From contig OZ176052.1 of NCBI GenBank assembly GCA_964247055.1, positions 5,890,001 to 5,954,000 of the forward strand: a DNA stretch of 64,000 nt, written 5' to 3'. The translations under genes and the position numbers were made by a program. Below, piece by piece: positions 45,746 to 58,004 of the stretch. A model generated the notes under the pieces. That model had not been told where the DNA came from and did not search any database. It saw only the letters and a program-made list of their open reading frames with translations. Each line of letters starts with the position of its first letter. Position 1 is the first letter of the stretch. The stretch is from Paragordius varius. Its lineage: Eukaryota > Nematomorpha.

Positions 45746-48700
45746 CTTTCAAAGTTCCACCCTTGTTTAGCTTCTTTTTCCGTGTACATAGTTCCGCCAT
45801 ATTCATAAACTAATCCTAACTAGTTGTTCACCCTTTTTCAAATCCATTTCATCCGCTTTCAAATTTTCACCCTTCTTTATGTCCAATTTATCCGTTTCTA
45901 ATCTTCCACCCTTCTTCATATCCACTTCACCCGTTAAAGTTCCGCCTTCTTCATATCCAATTCATCTGTTTCCAAAGTTCCTTCCATGTTCATGTATAAT
46001 ATATCTTTGTCTAATATTTTCCCTTTTTCATATCCTATTTAACCGTTTCCAAAGTTCCACTTTTCTCTACCTTCATTATCCGTATACAAAGTTCCGCCAT
46101 CTTCATATCCAATTAATCCGTATATAGTTGTTCACCCTTTTTCAAATCCAATTCATCCGCTTTCAAATTTCCACCCTTCTTTATGTCCAATTTATCCGTT
46201 TCCAATCTTCCACCCTTCTTCATATCCCCTTCACCCGTTAAAGTTCCGCCTTCTTCATATCCAATTCATCCGTATCCAAAGTACCTTCCTTATTATTATT
46301 ATTATTAAATTACCTTCCTTATTAATTCATAATATATCCTTGTCTAATCTTCTCCCTTATTCATATCCTATTCATCCGTTTCCATAGCTCCAATCTACTT
46401 CATATCGCCTTCATCCGTTTACAAAGTTCCGCCTTCTTCATATCCAATTAATTCGTCTCCAAAGAGTTCCGGCTTTTTTACGTCCCCTTCATCCGTTTCC
46501 AAAGTTTCTTCCTTCTTTATGTCGAATTTATATGTTTCTAATCTTCCACCCTTCTTCATATGCCTGCCATCCTTTTCTAAACCGCCTCCTATATATCCAA
46601 TTCATATGTTTCCAAAGTTCTTCCCTTCTTCATAAAAATTATCCGTTTCTAACCTTCACCCTTCTTCAAATCCCCTACATCCTTATCCATATTTCCACCC
46701 TTCTTCATATCCCCTTCATCTGTTTCAAAAGTTCGGCTTTCTTCACATCCCATTAATCCGTTTCTAATCTCCACCTTCTTCCTTTCCCTTTCATCCGTTA
46801 AAGTTCCGCCTTCTTCATGTATAATATATCAGTTTCTAATCTTCCAATATATCATCTTCATCCGTTTCCATTGTTCCACTCTTATCGTCTTTATCCGTGT
46901 GCAAGGTTCCGCCTTCTTCCTATCCTATTAATCCGTTTCCAAAAAATTCTGCTTTTTTCATGCCCCCTTGCTCGGTTTAAGTTCCTTCCTTCATATCCAC
47001 TTCGTCCGCTTTTAATCTTCCACCTCTCTTCCTACCCCCTTCTTACTTTTCCATCATATCCATTTAATCCGTTTTCACTCTTCATATCCCCTTCACCCTT
47101 TTCCAAAGTTTTGACTCCGTCACATCCAATTCATCCTTTTCAAAAATTCCGCCCTTCGTCTTGTCCTCTTCCTCTGTTTCCAAAGTTCCATCCCTCTTCA
47201 TAACCAATTGATCGCTTTCGAAAATTTTACCCTTCTTCTATTCCCTTTCATCCTTCTCCAAAATTCATAGCCAATTGATCCGTAAAGTTCCTTGCTTCCA
47301 TTAATCCGTTTCTAATATTCCACCCTTCTTTATATCCCTTTCCGTTAAAGTTCCGCCTTCATCATGTATTAAATATCAGTTTCTAATCTTCTACTTTTCT
47401 TCATATCTAATTCATCCGTTTCCAGAGTTCCGCCGTTCCTCATATCCCCTTCATCTATTCCTAATCTTCCATCCCCTTTATTTTTCCAAAGATCCGTCTT
47501 ATTCATATCCAATTAATCTATTTCTAATCTTCCTCGCTTCTTATATCCAATTGATTTGTTTCCAAAGTTCCAGCCTTCTTAATATCCAAATCATCCGTCA
47601 CGAAAGTTTCACCTACTTCATATCCAAATCATTCTTTTCCTAAGTTCCGCCTTTCTTCATATCTCTTTCAGTCGTGTCCAGAGTTCCTTCCTTCTTCTTC
47701 CAATTCCTCCGTTTCTAATCTTCAATTCTTCTTCTTTACCATGTTTTCGAAATTCCGCCTTTCTTAATATTTAAGTCATCTGTGACCAATGTTACACCCT
47801 TCTTCACATCCAATTCATCCGTGTCCAAAGTTCCGCCTTCTCCATAACCAAATCATCCGTTTTCAAACTTCCTTCCTTCTTCCTATCTAATTCATCTGCT
47901 TCTAATCTGCCCCCCTTCTTAATATCCCCTTCATCCGTGTTCAAAGTTCTACCTTTCTTCTTATCCCATTCATCCGTTGATAAAGCTCGGCCTACTTCAT
48001 ATTCAATTAATCCGTTCCCAAAATTCCGCCTTCTTCACATCAAGTTTAATCGTTTTTAATCTTCAAACTTCTTCATATCCTCTTCATCCGTTTCTAAAGT
48101 TTCACATCCTTCATACCTAATTCATCCGTTTCCAAAGTTCCGCCTTCTTCGTATCCAATTCATCCGCTTTTAAAGTTCCTTTCCTATTCATATCCAATTC
48201 AACTGCTTCTATACTACTACTCTTTTCTTCCTACCCCTTCATGTTTTCAAAGTTCCGCCTCATTCATATCCAATTTTTCCGTTTCTAATCTTCCGCACTT
48301 CTTCATATCCAATTGATTCGTTTCCAAAGTTCCGCCTTCTTCACATCCAATTTAACACTTTTTAATCTTCAACCTTCTTCATATTCCCTTCATCCGCTTC
48401 TAAAGTGTGCCCTTCTACATATCTAATTCATCCGTTTCCAGGGTTTCGCCTTGTTCATAATCAATTCATCCGTTTTCAAAGTTCCTTTTCTAATCCTATC
48501 CAATTCATCTGCTTCTATTCTTCCACCCTTCTTCATATCCCCTTTATCTGTTTCCAAAGTTCCGCTTTCTTCGTATCCAATTCATCCGCTTTTAAAGTTC
48601 CTTTCCTATTTATATCCAATTCAACTGCTTCTAATCTACCCTTTTCTTCCTATCCCCTTCATGTTTTCAAAGTTTCGCCTTATTCATATCCAATTTTTCC

Positions 48701-50330
48701 GTGTCTAATCTTCCACACTTCTTCATATCCAATTGATCCGTTTCCGAAGTTCCGCCTTCCTCACATCCAGTTTAACCGTTTTTAATCTCCAACCTTCTTC
48801 ATATCCCCTTCGTCCGCTTCTAAAGTGTCACCTCCTACATATCTAATTCATCCGTTTTCAAAGTTCCTTTTCTATTCATATCCAATTCATATGCTTTTAA
48901 TCTTCCACACTTCTTCCTATCCCCTTCATCCGTTTCCAAAGTTCTGCCTTTATCATATCCAATTTTTCCGTTTCTAATCTTATCCACTCTTCTTCATATC
49001 CCCTTGATCCATTTCCAAAGTATTGCCTCCGTCATATCCAATTAATCTATTTCTAATCCTCCACACTTCTTCATATCCAATTGATCCGTTTCCAAAATTC
49101 CACCCTTGTCAAAATCCAAATCATCCGTCACGAAAATTTCACCTACTTCTTCAATTCATCTTTTTCCTAAGTTCCGCCCTTCTTCATATCTCTTTCAATC
49201 GTGTCCAGAGTTCCTTCCTTATTCTTATCCAATTCCTCTGTTTCTAATCTTCAATTCTTCTTCCTATCCCTGTTTTCGAAGTTCCGCCTTTCTTATTATT
49301 TAATCCGTGACCAAAGTTACACCCTTTTTCACATCCAATTCATCCGTGTCTCTCCGAAACCAATAATCTGTTTTCTGCTTCTAATCTTCCCCCTTAATAT
49401 CCCCTTCATCCGTGTTCAAAGTTCTACCTTCTTCTTATCCCATTCCTTCGTTGATAAAGCTCGGCCTACTTCATATCCAATTAATCTGTTCCCAAAATTC
49501 CGCCTTCTTCACATCAAGTTTAACCGTTTGTAATCTTCAAACTTCTTCATATCCTTTTCATCCGTTTCCAAAGTTTCACATCCTCCATACCTAATTCATC
49601 CGTTTCCAGGGTTTGGCCTTCTTCATGTCCAATTCATCCGTTTGTTTTCCACCCTTCTTTATTACCACTTTATCCTTTTATATTCCACCTTCTTCATATC
49701 TAATTCATCCGTTTCCAAAGTTCAGCCTTCTTCATTTATAATATATCCGTTTCTATTCTTCCACCTTTTTTCATATCCCCTTCATCTGTTTCCAAAGTTC
49801 CGCATTCTTCGTATCCAATTCATCCTTTTTCAAAGTTCCTTTCCTATTCATATCCAATTCATCTGCCGCTAATATTCCACCCTTCTTCATATCCCCTTCA
49901 TCCGTTTCCGAATTCCGCCTTATTCATATCCAATTATCCCGTTTCTAATCTTCCACTCTTCTTCATATCCCCTTCATCCGTTTCCTAATTATTGCCTCCG
50001 TCATCTCCAATTCATTGGATCCCAAAGTTCCACCCTTCTTCATATCCATTTCATCCTTTTCCAAAGTTTCATCCAACTTTATGTATAATATATCCGTTTC
50101 CATAGTTATACTCTTCTTCACATCCAATTCATCCGTTTCTAATCTACCACCCTTCTTCATATTTTTATCAGCTTTTCTTAAATTTATCATATATTCTTCC
50201 TTTTATTATCCTTTTTCATTTCCTTTTCATTCGTTTCTTAATTATCTCCTCCTTTTAATTCATTTGTTTCAAGGTTTATTCATCCCTCACTCATCCGTTT
50301 CTATTACACCCTTGTTTAAAATTCATTTTC
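45746..50330. repeat. 4.6-kb diverged minisatellite array (~38-39-bp units)
   Basis: Roughly 115-120 degenerate units with the core CTTCATATCCAATTCATCCG then TTTCCAAAGTTCCGCC, clearly related to the 34-kb array (CTTCATATCC, TTCATCCGTTTC, AAGTTYCACCCTTC) and in the same orientation. Units differ by substitutions, small indels and missing pieces, so this array is older and less homogenised. Local larger duplications occur: the block around 47930-48170 recurs around 49395-49625. Open frames on the plus strand within it are artefacts of repeated Ser/Phe/Pro codons. The last units on the minus strand (50190-49963) form another in-frame stretch of MKKGG-type repeats. Confidence 0.92.
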
Positions 50331-51701
50331 CCGATAAGATATTTTTATTTTATTCATAAAATATAATTGGATTTAAGTTAATTTAGGTGTTATAAGTTTT
50401 GTATCAACTTCTGCATTAGTTATATGGTATAAATTTAAATAATTTGCATATATTTAGAACAACAGTTGTTTATAGAAATATTTTTTTTATTTCTACAATA
50501 TAAAATATTAATATTTGCGCAACACTAGGGAGATTTCAAATTTAAAAAATCTTATAATAATTCGGTATCAGGAAGAGATTTTTAGAGTTTAATTTAACTG
50601 CATAATCCTATAATATAGAGAGTTTTGCCAAATTATTGTCAACAATTATGTTTAAGATGTACATTTTTTAACATATAATATAAAATAATTATCAAATATC
50701 CATTGAATGATGATAGCGGAACCCATTTATAGAAAAGATTATTCGATTTGTATCATTTTAAAGCATATTTTGGTCCGTATAGCCCATATTTAGGCATAGT
50801 ATTAGCGAACGTGTAATCAAATTTGCCAAATTAAACTCGTATATAAAGTATAATTCTTGCATTAGTAATTTGTATTGTCTCATACATGATCTGAATATAA
50901 CAATGATGGCGAATATGACGGATTTTTATAATTTATAATGTTTTGTTGATTACATTTAGAATTTGATAAGTGAGTACACTGAAAACAGTTTTTTAAATAA
51001 CGATGATAGAAATATTGTTAAAAATGATTGTTAATTATACAATATGTTTAGTTAATGAATAATATTTAAAATAAAATCTTTTTGTAATCCTTGCATATTT
51101 TATTGTAAAGTATGGAACAGTGATCAACAATATTGCTTAAAACTGTATGACCTTTTGTGGTAGTTTTTTACACCAGGATTATTTGATTCAAATATCTCAA
51201 AAAATATTTTTGGCATCGGGACTAATTTAAAATATGCTTTCTTTAGTTCTTTAAGCAAATTGCAAAAAATCCTCATCTCGAACTTTTTTGCCGCCATTTA
51301 TTTATGTAATATTTTTTAAATCGAGAATACAACAGGCAAATAAATGTAAATTTTGGCTGAAAATTATTAACTTTTCAAAGCTTTTAAATTACAGTTTACC
51401 ATCAATTTTTGTTATATATTGATATTAACTGTTTGTTTTGGCCTAAATTTGGGACTCTTGAAGTAATAAAAACTTTAAAAATATTAAGTTAGATCTATAC
51501 AGGAGAAGAGGGTTTGATGAGTAAGATTAAATAATTCCAACACTAATTTGCTCACTACTTTAAGCTTTGGGGTAGAAAACTACCCCAAAATGTTAATAGC
51601 ATATTAAAAATAAAAATGTAATGAATTGTTAAACACAATCATGTATGACTTTCCGATATTTGCAATGGGATTTGGTAGTATATCACATTTTATATTTTTT
51701 G
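50331..51701. other. gene-free stretch
   Basis: AT-rich DNA between the minisatellite and the hAT element. No gene or element recognised. Confidence 0.5.
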
Positions 51702-52116
51702 GTGTTATATAAGGTGACCAGACGTCCCGCTTTTGGCGGGACAGTCCCGCTTTTTTAAACTTTGTCCCGCTTCCCGCTACGTTTTTAAATTTTCCCGCTT
51801 TTTCACGATTATATAAAAAAAAATTTTTATTAATACAAATAAATTTTTTTTATCTGTTTAAATTTTATATCATTAAATATCTTTAATCTATATAAATTTT
51901 AAATTAAAATTTTTTATTTTTAAATTAATATTTATTTTTTTTCGAATTTATATCATACTTTCTTTCCTACTACTACTGTCATCATTATCAAAAAGCCAAG
52001 TTAATACCACAAATCGGTAGCTTAAAAGACAAATTGATATCACAAATCGGTACCTTACACGTTTATTCCAGAAAATTAAGATAATATAATATTTATTATA
52101 CTAATAGTTTATAAAT

Positions 52117-53963
52117 ATGAGCACAAAAAGAGGTAAATTCAACGATGAATTAATGAAAGATTTTCCTTTTATCAAAAAAACGAAGAATGAATCATTTGTT
52201 AAATGTCTTATATGCGAGGGGGAATTCACCCTAGCACATGGCGGCAAGCATGATATTACAAAGCATATGGAAACACAGAAACATAGAAAATGTTTAGATA
52301 TGGCGGCATGATCTTACAAAATGAGCAATTTTTTTCGAAAAACCACTTTTGGAGTGGAAGAAAAGAATTTAGCACTAGCTGAGGGCGTATCTTTTCACCT
52401 GTTAATCAATCATTCCTTTAGATCTATGGACTGTACCTCACAGGTTATTCGCAAGTTATTCCATAAAAAATTTACATGGGCCCGTACAAAGGCTGAATCA
52501 ATTGTGTGCAATGTCCTTTCGCCACATGCATTTTCTGAAATACAAAAAGATTTGCTGAAAATTAATTTCTTATCACTATACTCTGATGCATCAAATCACC
52601 ATGAAACAAAATTATTTCCCACTTTAATAAGATATTTTGATTCAGAAACCGGAGTAAAAATTAAAATTTTAGATTTAATTACTCTACCCGGTGAAAATTC
52701 CGAAATAAATTTACTTCAATAATGTATATTCTAGATAAAAATAATTTAAAAGACAAAATTATAGCATATTGCGCTGACAACACCAATACGAACTTCGGTG
52801 GAAAAGCAAGGAGGGGAACGAATAATATTCATAAATTAGTAGATAATCTTAATTAAAACATTATTGGCGCTGGGTGTGCAGCGCATAAAATACACAACGC
52901 TATTCAAACAGTGGCTGATTTGTTACCCCTAGATGTGGAAAATGTAGTTTTTAAAATATATTCCTATTTTTATATATACGGTACGTGTTGAAACGCTTAA
53001 AGAATTCTGTGAAAATGCAGAAGTTCAATATCAAAAAATGCTTAGATATTGTAAAACTCGTTGGTTAGCTTTTATGCCAGCTATCGAAAAAATTTTAAAA
53101 AATGTATGATCCTTTAAAATCTTTTTTTTATCACAGGACAAATGTCCCACAACTTAAAAAAGTTTTTTGAAAGTGATTCTTCAAAAATATGGTTAGAATT
53201 CTTACATAATCAAGCTTCTCTCTTTCAAAATGTTATTAAATTTATAGAAGGTGACAAAATTTCGGCAATCGAATTAGCCAATGAAGTTAGTAACCTACCA
53301 ATGTCAAGAACGGTTAAAAAATAACTTTATACCATTAACCATCCGCAATATAATAAATAATTTAGAAAAACAAGGCTTAATAAATCGCCAAGATATCCTG
53401 TACCATATAAAAATGTTTTATACAAACTGTAAAGATTATTTGGAAGAATGGACGACGCAATTCAATAAAATAGATCATTTTCATTGGATAACATTAAAAT
53501 CAGAATTTAATTGGTGCCATGTTCAAAAATCATGTGATTATATCTGCTCCCAAAAATTCTCAAAGAGTAATCTTTCAGAAAATGTTCTTTTTTCTGAAGT
53601 ATCAGATATATTAATAATGGAAAAACTTAAATTTGGGCAAAAGAAAAATATACAGTAGATAAGGAATGGTTGGAAATATTTCATCATTTTGAAGCCAATT
53701 ATATTACATACAATAATATTTTAAAAATTGTGGAATTCGCACTATCTTTACCTGGAACCAAGGCTGCTGCTGAGCGCGCTTTTTCCACGGTAAATCAGGT
53801 GTGGACATCGGAAAAATCAAATTTAAATGTTGAAACTTTAAAGGCCGTTTTATCTGTCAAATATAATTTGACAAATTCTTGTGAAGACTTCTACAATATT
53901 TTAAAAAATGACGACAATCTGCTAGAACGCATTCACTCAAACAAAAAATATACCAAAGAATAA
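52117..53963 (+). pseudogene. hAT transposase with BED zinc finger, broken
   Basis: The N-terminal BED finger (CLICEGEF ... HDITKHMETQKH, Cys-x2-Cys and His-x5-His) sits in 52117-52311. The catalytic core follows: LYSDASNHHETKLFPTLIRY (first Asp), AYCADNTNTNFGGKARRG (second Asp), GAGCAAHKIHNAIQ, RYCKTRWLAFMPAIEK. The C-terminal dimerisation segment, PGTKAAAERAFSTVNQVWTS, ends at 53963. The frame is broken by about half a dozen stops or shifts: a TGA just after the finger at 52309, a TAA at 52720, a TAA after DNLN near 52853, and a shift plus stop near 52985-53110 and 53322. This fits an inactive relative of the ZBED/ZNF862-like hAT group. Confidence 0.85.
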
Positions 53964-53984
53964 AATATATTCTTATATTTATAA

Positions 53985-54805
53985 AGTTTTTATGTTAAAA
54001 AATAAATAAAATTACTTAATATATTGTATAAGTCTTCATAATTTGTCAAATTATATTTGAACACATAAAATAGCTTTTATTCAACATTTAAATTTGATTC
54101 CTTGTCCTTCTTAATTTACTGTGGAAAAACGCGTTCAATAGCAGTGTTTTAGGTAAAGATAATGCAAATTCTTCAATTAAAATATTATTGTATGGAACAT
54201 AATTTGTTTAAAAATGATTATTTTAACCATTTCTATCCTACGTATTTTTTTCTGTTGTCCATAATATAAGTTTTCATTCAATATATTTTTAATAATGAGA
54301 CTTCATAAAAAAGTGTCATTGTGCACCGTCTTGTCTTCCAAATAATCGTTTCTGTTTGTATAAAACATTTTTATATTCTGGCTATTCATTTAGCCTTGTT
54401 TTTCTGGATGCTTTATAATATTGCGATTATATGGTATAAAATTATTTTCTAACCTTTTTTGATTTGGAATTTTGACCTTTGTCCTGTGATAAAACATAGG
54501 ATTCTAGGAGATTACATTTTTATAAATATTTCAATCGCTGGCAAAAGAGAACCAACAGTTCTACAATATCCAAGCATTTTAACATCTATATTTTCCACAT
54601 CCAGGGGTAAAAATCAGTAGCTGTTTGAATAGCGTTGTGTATCTGCAAATGTTTTAATTAAGATTATTCGCTAAATTGTTAAAAATATTTTTTGTGCCGC
54701 TTCTTACATCACCCAGCGCACTTTGTGATGATTTTGTCTTTATTATTTTTTTCTAGAATATTACAATCACTTCACCTTTTGTTCGTGCACATGTAAATTT
54801 ATTGA
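53985..54805 (-). pseudogene. inverted, internally deleted second copy of the same transposase
   Basis: Read on the minus strand from 54800 to 54020, the segment follows the first copy in order: ACAAAAGGTGAAGTGATTGT, then (after a gap) GATAATCTTAATTAAAACAT, ACAACGCTATTCAAACAG, ACCCCTGGATGTGGAAAATA, TATCACAGGACAAAG, ATTTGCATTATCTTTACC, AATTTGACAAATTATGAAG. The first copy has the same words on the plus strand, including the TAA inside GATAATCTTAATTAAAACAT. It is heavily decayed. The two copies converge tail to tail inside one pair of transposon ends. Confidence 0.8.
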
Positions 54806-54987
54806 ATAAGGTACAAACAACCGGTAAGGTACAAATTTTTTATATTTATAATGTATTTGTGTTAATGAATAAATATTACAATAAATTTTTTGTATAAAAA
54901 TTTTTGGTTGTACCCCCCAATGGCCCCCCCCCTTCTCGGATTTGTCCCGCTTTTGCCTTCAAAAAATCTGGTCACCTTAGTGTTATA

Positions 54988-55739
54988 ACAAAAGATGAAA
55001 AAATAATCCATTAAAAATATTTTCGAACAATATTACTCCCAAAATATAATATTAAATAAGGGTAATTAAAATATTTTGCCTTCTTGTTTGACTACTTATA
55101 GATTAAAGGGTTGAATTTAATAGTTTATAGACACGCGTGATAAGTATAAATGATATCTTATTTATTTTGAGCACTTTGTATCGTCAATATATTTTAATAT
55201 TATTAATGGTTTTTATGCGTTTATTATAAGATCATACAAAATTTGATGTTATAAAAATTAACAAAATTTCATATCATTTCATATTTATGACTAGTTATGG
55301 CCTTTGGACATGGTCTATTCTTACAAGTTCGTTTTATGGTTATTAACTTTAACGGTTTTGTTCAGAAATCAGAATGCCCTATTAATTGAATATTTATCTG
55401 GGGTTTTATATAATAAAAACCAACTTCTCTTTATTAAAATTTTTAAAATTTTTAGGTGCCAAATAATCTAAAAGGGCTTTGTGTTGCTCAGTTCAGTTTC
55501 AGTCGGTTATAACATTGCAAAACAGATAATATAAATGAAGTATCTATTATATACATAACAACTGATATAATGATGGAAGCCCTGATTATAGAAAATCTAG
55601 TCGAAAAAATTCAAGAAAATTTTAATTAAATTGTCTATGACGTTTAAATTTTTTTATAATTATTATTGGTTGTTTATTTATTCCTGAGTTGTAAATGACT
55701 TTTCAAATATGGCACTATTAATATCCACTTGTTTTTTTC
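54988..55739. other. gene-free stretch
   Basis: No gene or named element seen between the hAT transposon and the LINE remnant. Confidence 0.45.
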
Positions 55740-56000
55740 TTTACCGCTACATTCAAATTTCTCAATTCTATCTTTGGCTCCTCTTTTATCTTTCTAATAA
55801 CCACATCTGTATTCGGCCTCGTTTCCTTTGCCTTAATACCTTTCCAAACTTTTGTCTTTTTTAAGGATTGACCGCATAACATGACCAAAAGTTATTGTTT
55901 ATGAAGCATTAATCCGTTTTAACAGTTATGTGTGTTTTAGCTTTTAATTTTTAATTTTGTCTTTCCATATGTATCCAAGCATCCTACGCCATAGTGGCTA
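55740..56000 (-). mobile_element. RTE-like LINE remnant, 3' part of the reverse transcriptase ORF
   Basis: On the minus strand short frames read RMLGYIWKDKIKN, LKRINAS, FGHVMRS and KGNEAEYRCGY. These correspond to the RRMLRISWxDxxxNEEVLRRI ... YFGHVxRR block that ends many RTE/CR1-type LINE open frames. Frames change several times and stops are present, so it is an old, inactive piece. It is colinear with the fragment at 56540-56935. Confidence 0.6.
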
Positions 56001-56027
56001 AAAGACACAGGAATTTGCTTGTTTATT

Positions 56028-56385
56028 CAACACTTGAAAATAACACACTCATTTCAGTTGTTCGATTCGAATTAAAGTAGTTGGATACCCCAGGCCTGTT
56101 TTAAATTTAAAAACTCAAAAGGAGTTGAAACCATGGCAGTTTGAACTATAACATTAGTGAAACGAAATATAAAATAAAATCATCGAAAATACCTGATGGT
56201 TATTAATACTTGGATAATACACATTCATTTCAGTCCTATTCAAATTGGGGTAGTTGGATACCCCAGGCCTATTTATAATCAAATACTTAAAAATATGGAA
56301 GGAATTTAAAGCATGGCAAAAGTTTGCACTTATATAAGATTAATGGACTGAAATATAAAAAATACTTAATGGTACTTATTTTAAG
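56028..56385. repeat. two tandem ~180-bp units inside the LINE remnant
   Basis: Units 56028-56204 and 56205-56385 share CATTTCAGT, AGTTGGATACCCCAGGCCT, an AAAAATATGGAA/AAACTCAAAAGG block, GCATGGCAAAAGTTTGCA-like words, and GAAATATAAAA. A third, single copy is at 44253. They separate the two LINE pieces, so they inserted into it or expanded within it. Confidence 0.65.
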
Positions 56386-56539
56386 GTGACAAAAGTAAAA
56401 ATTTAGTCATCACATGTGTACATTAGCTAAATTTTAATATAATGCAAAATAAACCACTTTTTGTGTTTCTATCAATGTTGGATGTGATATAAATCCAGAT
56501 CTATATTAATTTGTTTATCGCCGCCCGACTTATCCTATT

Positions 56540-56935
56540 CTCTTTCTGATGTCAGGAATTGAGTCACCTTCCGAAATATTATCACCCAAAAATGTTAATT
56601 TATTAACTACTTTTATTGTCCCTCCATTATAACAATTGTAGGTATTCGATGCCTAATTATAATTAGGATTAATCATTACCCCATAACTCAAACTCTTCTT
56701 CCGAATTTCTTCAAACCCATTAAATCGTTTACAGTTACACCTTTAAAGGTGGTATCGTCTGCAAACCTTAGATTATTAAATTTCCCTCCTAGTCTTGGTC
56801 TAATATTTCCCATAACTTTTGCATTATCATTTCTCTGCACTATTGAGCAGATAGTGAATATCGATATATCTTCTGTGTCACATGCTGATGTTCTAATAAA
56901 ACTGGGACCATAATCAGGGGGTGTAAACATTATCC
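56540..56935 (-). mobile_element. RTE-like LINE remnant, reverse transcriptase catalytic and thumb region
   Basis: The minus-strand frame contains IRPRLGGKFNNLRFADDTT, the FADD catalytic box of a non-LTR reverse transcriptase. After a one-base frame change near 56707 come FEEIRKKSLSYGVMINP and then FLGDNISEGDSIPDIRKRIG, the thumb motif YLGxxIxxDGxxxxDIRxRI. The 5' side is cut by the palindromic element at 56925. At least one frameshift and several stops; inactive. Confidence 0.75.
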
Positions 56936-57881
56936 TGATATATATAATGTATCGGATAAATGCTATGGTGCTTTTATTTCGGACCTTACGGATATAAGGA
57001 TAAATATTATTTACACTTTTGTGGTAATTATTTCATATCGTAACATAAAATTATCGCACATTATGCTAATTAAATTTTTTTGGTGAAACTTAATCTAAAA
57101 ATTAAATATACATCATAAACTATAACAATAATTTTGTAAAATTTTAATTTTTGGACGTTGGGTCCGAAAATCTCAAATTTTTGGCCCATTCTAAATTAAG
57201 CGAGTTATATTAAAGCAATGGTAAAAATGCCTTTCGATAAGAATTTTTATTATATGGTATTTACTTTTTTAGTAACGAAATTTTGTTGAGGCGCCCTTTA
57301 AGCTATTTTGAAGATTGATGTAAAAAGGAAAAAAATTTTAAAATCCGATGATGCTGAACATTTCTATCACCTCGTAATTTCGACTTAAATATTCCTTCGC
57401 CTACAAATTTATATTATATAAATTGTTTATTTTCACAAAAATTTGCCCATATTTTGCATATAATCTTTAAATTATATTTCAGAGGTGTAGAAATGTTCAG
57501 CATCATCGAAAGCATGAAGTATGCTTCAACAAAATTATGCTAAAAATTAAATTTTTTTACAAAGTGTGAATTTTTAATAATTTGATACTATAATTTTCCG
57601 ATATTTTTGAAATTCTTCTCCCAAATAGAGCCTATATAGGCTTTACATTTATTTTATAATGTATTTTTGTTAAATTTTTGGAATGAAGCATTTATTTTTT
57701 GCAAGTTTTATTTAGCGTAATAAGTGCAAATTTTACGATTTTTTGATATGTACAGTTGCCACAAAAGTGTAATTGTTTATATCACTCGTGAGATTTATAG
57801 CCAAAAGCACCATGAGATTCCTTACAACATGATTTATCAGAATATATATTTCACAGGATAGTTTTTGTGGGATACTGTGTT
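56925..57881. mobile_element. ~0.95-kb palindromic element
   Basis: The left arm TATCCTGATATATATAATGT, GCTATGGTGCTTTTA, TTATTTACACTTTTGTGGTA is mirrored by the right arm read in reverse (CTATCCTGTGAAATATATAT, TCTCATGGTGCTTTTGGC, TTACACTTTTGTGGC). At the centre GATGATGCTGAACATTTCTA (about 57349) mirrors AGAAATGTTCAGCATCATC (about 57490), a nearly perfect 26-bp pair. This is the best preserved inverted-repeat copy of the family. Confidence 0.75.
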
Positions 57882-57963
57882 ATCACTGTTTTATAAGGAA
57901 CTAATCAGCCTTAATAAGTGCGACCATACCCCTAGCACAGCGTCCACAAAAAAATTTACTGAT

Positions 57964-57967
<4 letters not shown>

Positions 57968-58002
<35 letters not shown>
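57968..58002. repeat. (TA)n microsatellite
   Basis: About 17 TA units immediately before the palindromic element at 58003. Confidence 0.9.

Positions 58003-58004
<2 letters not shown>

Larger units (their letters stand above)
51710..54979 (+). mobile_element. 3.27-kb hAT transposon with intact ends and target duplication
   Basis: Begins TAAGGTGACCAGACGTCCCG and ends GGTCACCTTA as the inverted terminus, flanked by exact 8-bp repeats GTGTTATA (51702-51709 and 54980-54987). Subterminal GTCCCGCTTTT words are repeated at both ends, likely transposase-binding motifs. It carries a decayed transposase in its left two thirds and a second, inverted partial copy in its right third, so it is larger and differently organised than a standard hAT unit. 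It belongs to a different family from the CAGGGGTG MITEs of this window. The matching duplication and well-matched ends argue for fairly recent insertion, while the coding part has several breaks, so it probably moved in trans. Confidence 0.9.

Noticed and set aside
45879-50359. Many overlapping plus-strand open frames of 60-128 codons
   Set aside because: All are translations of the same degenerate minisatellite unit in different frames, with no initiation context, splice sites or homology.
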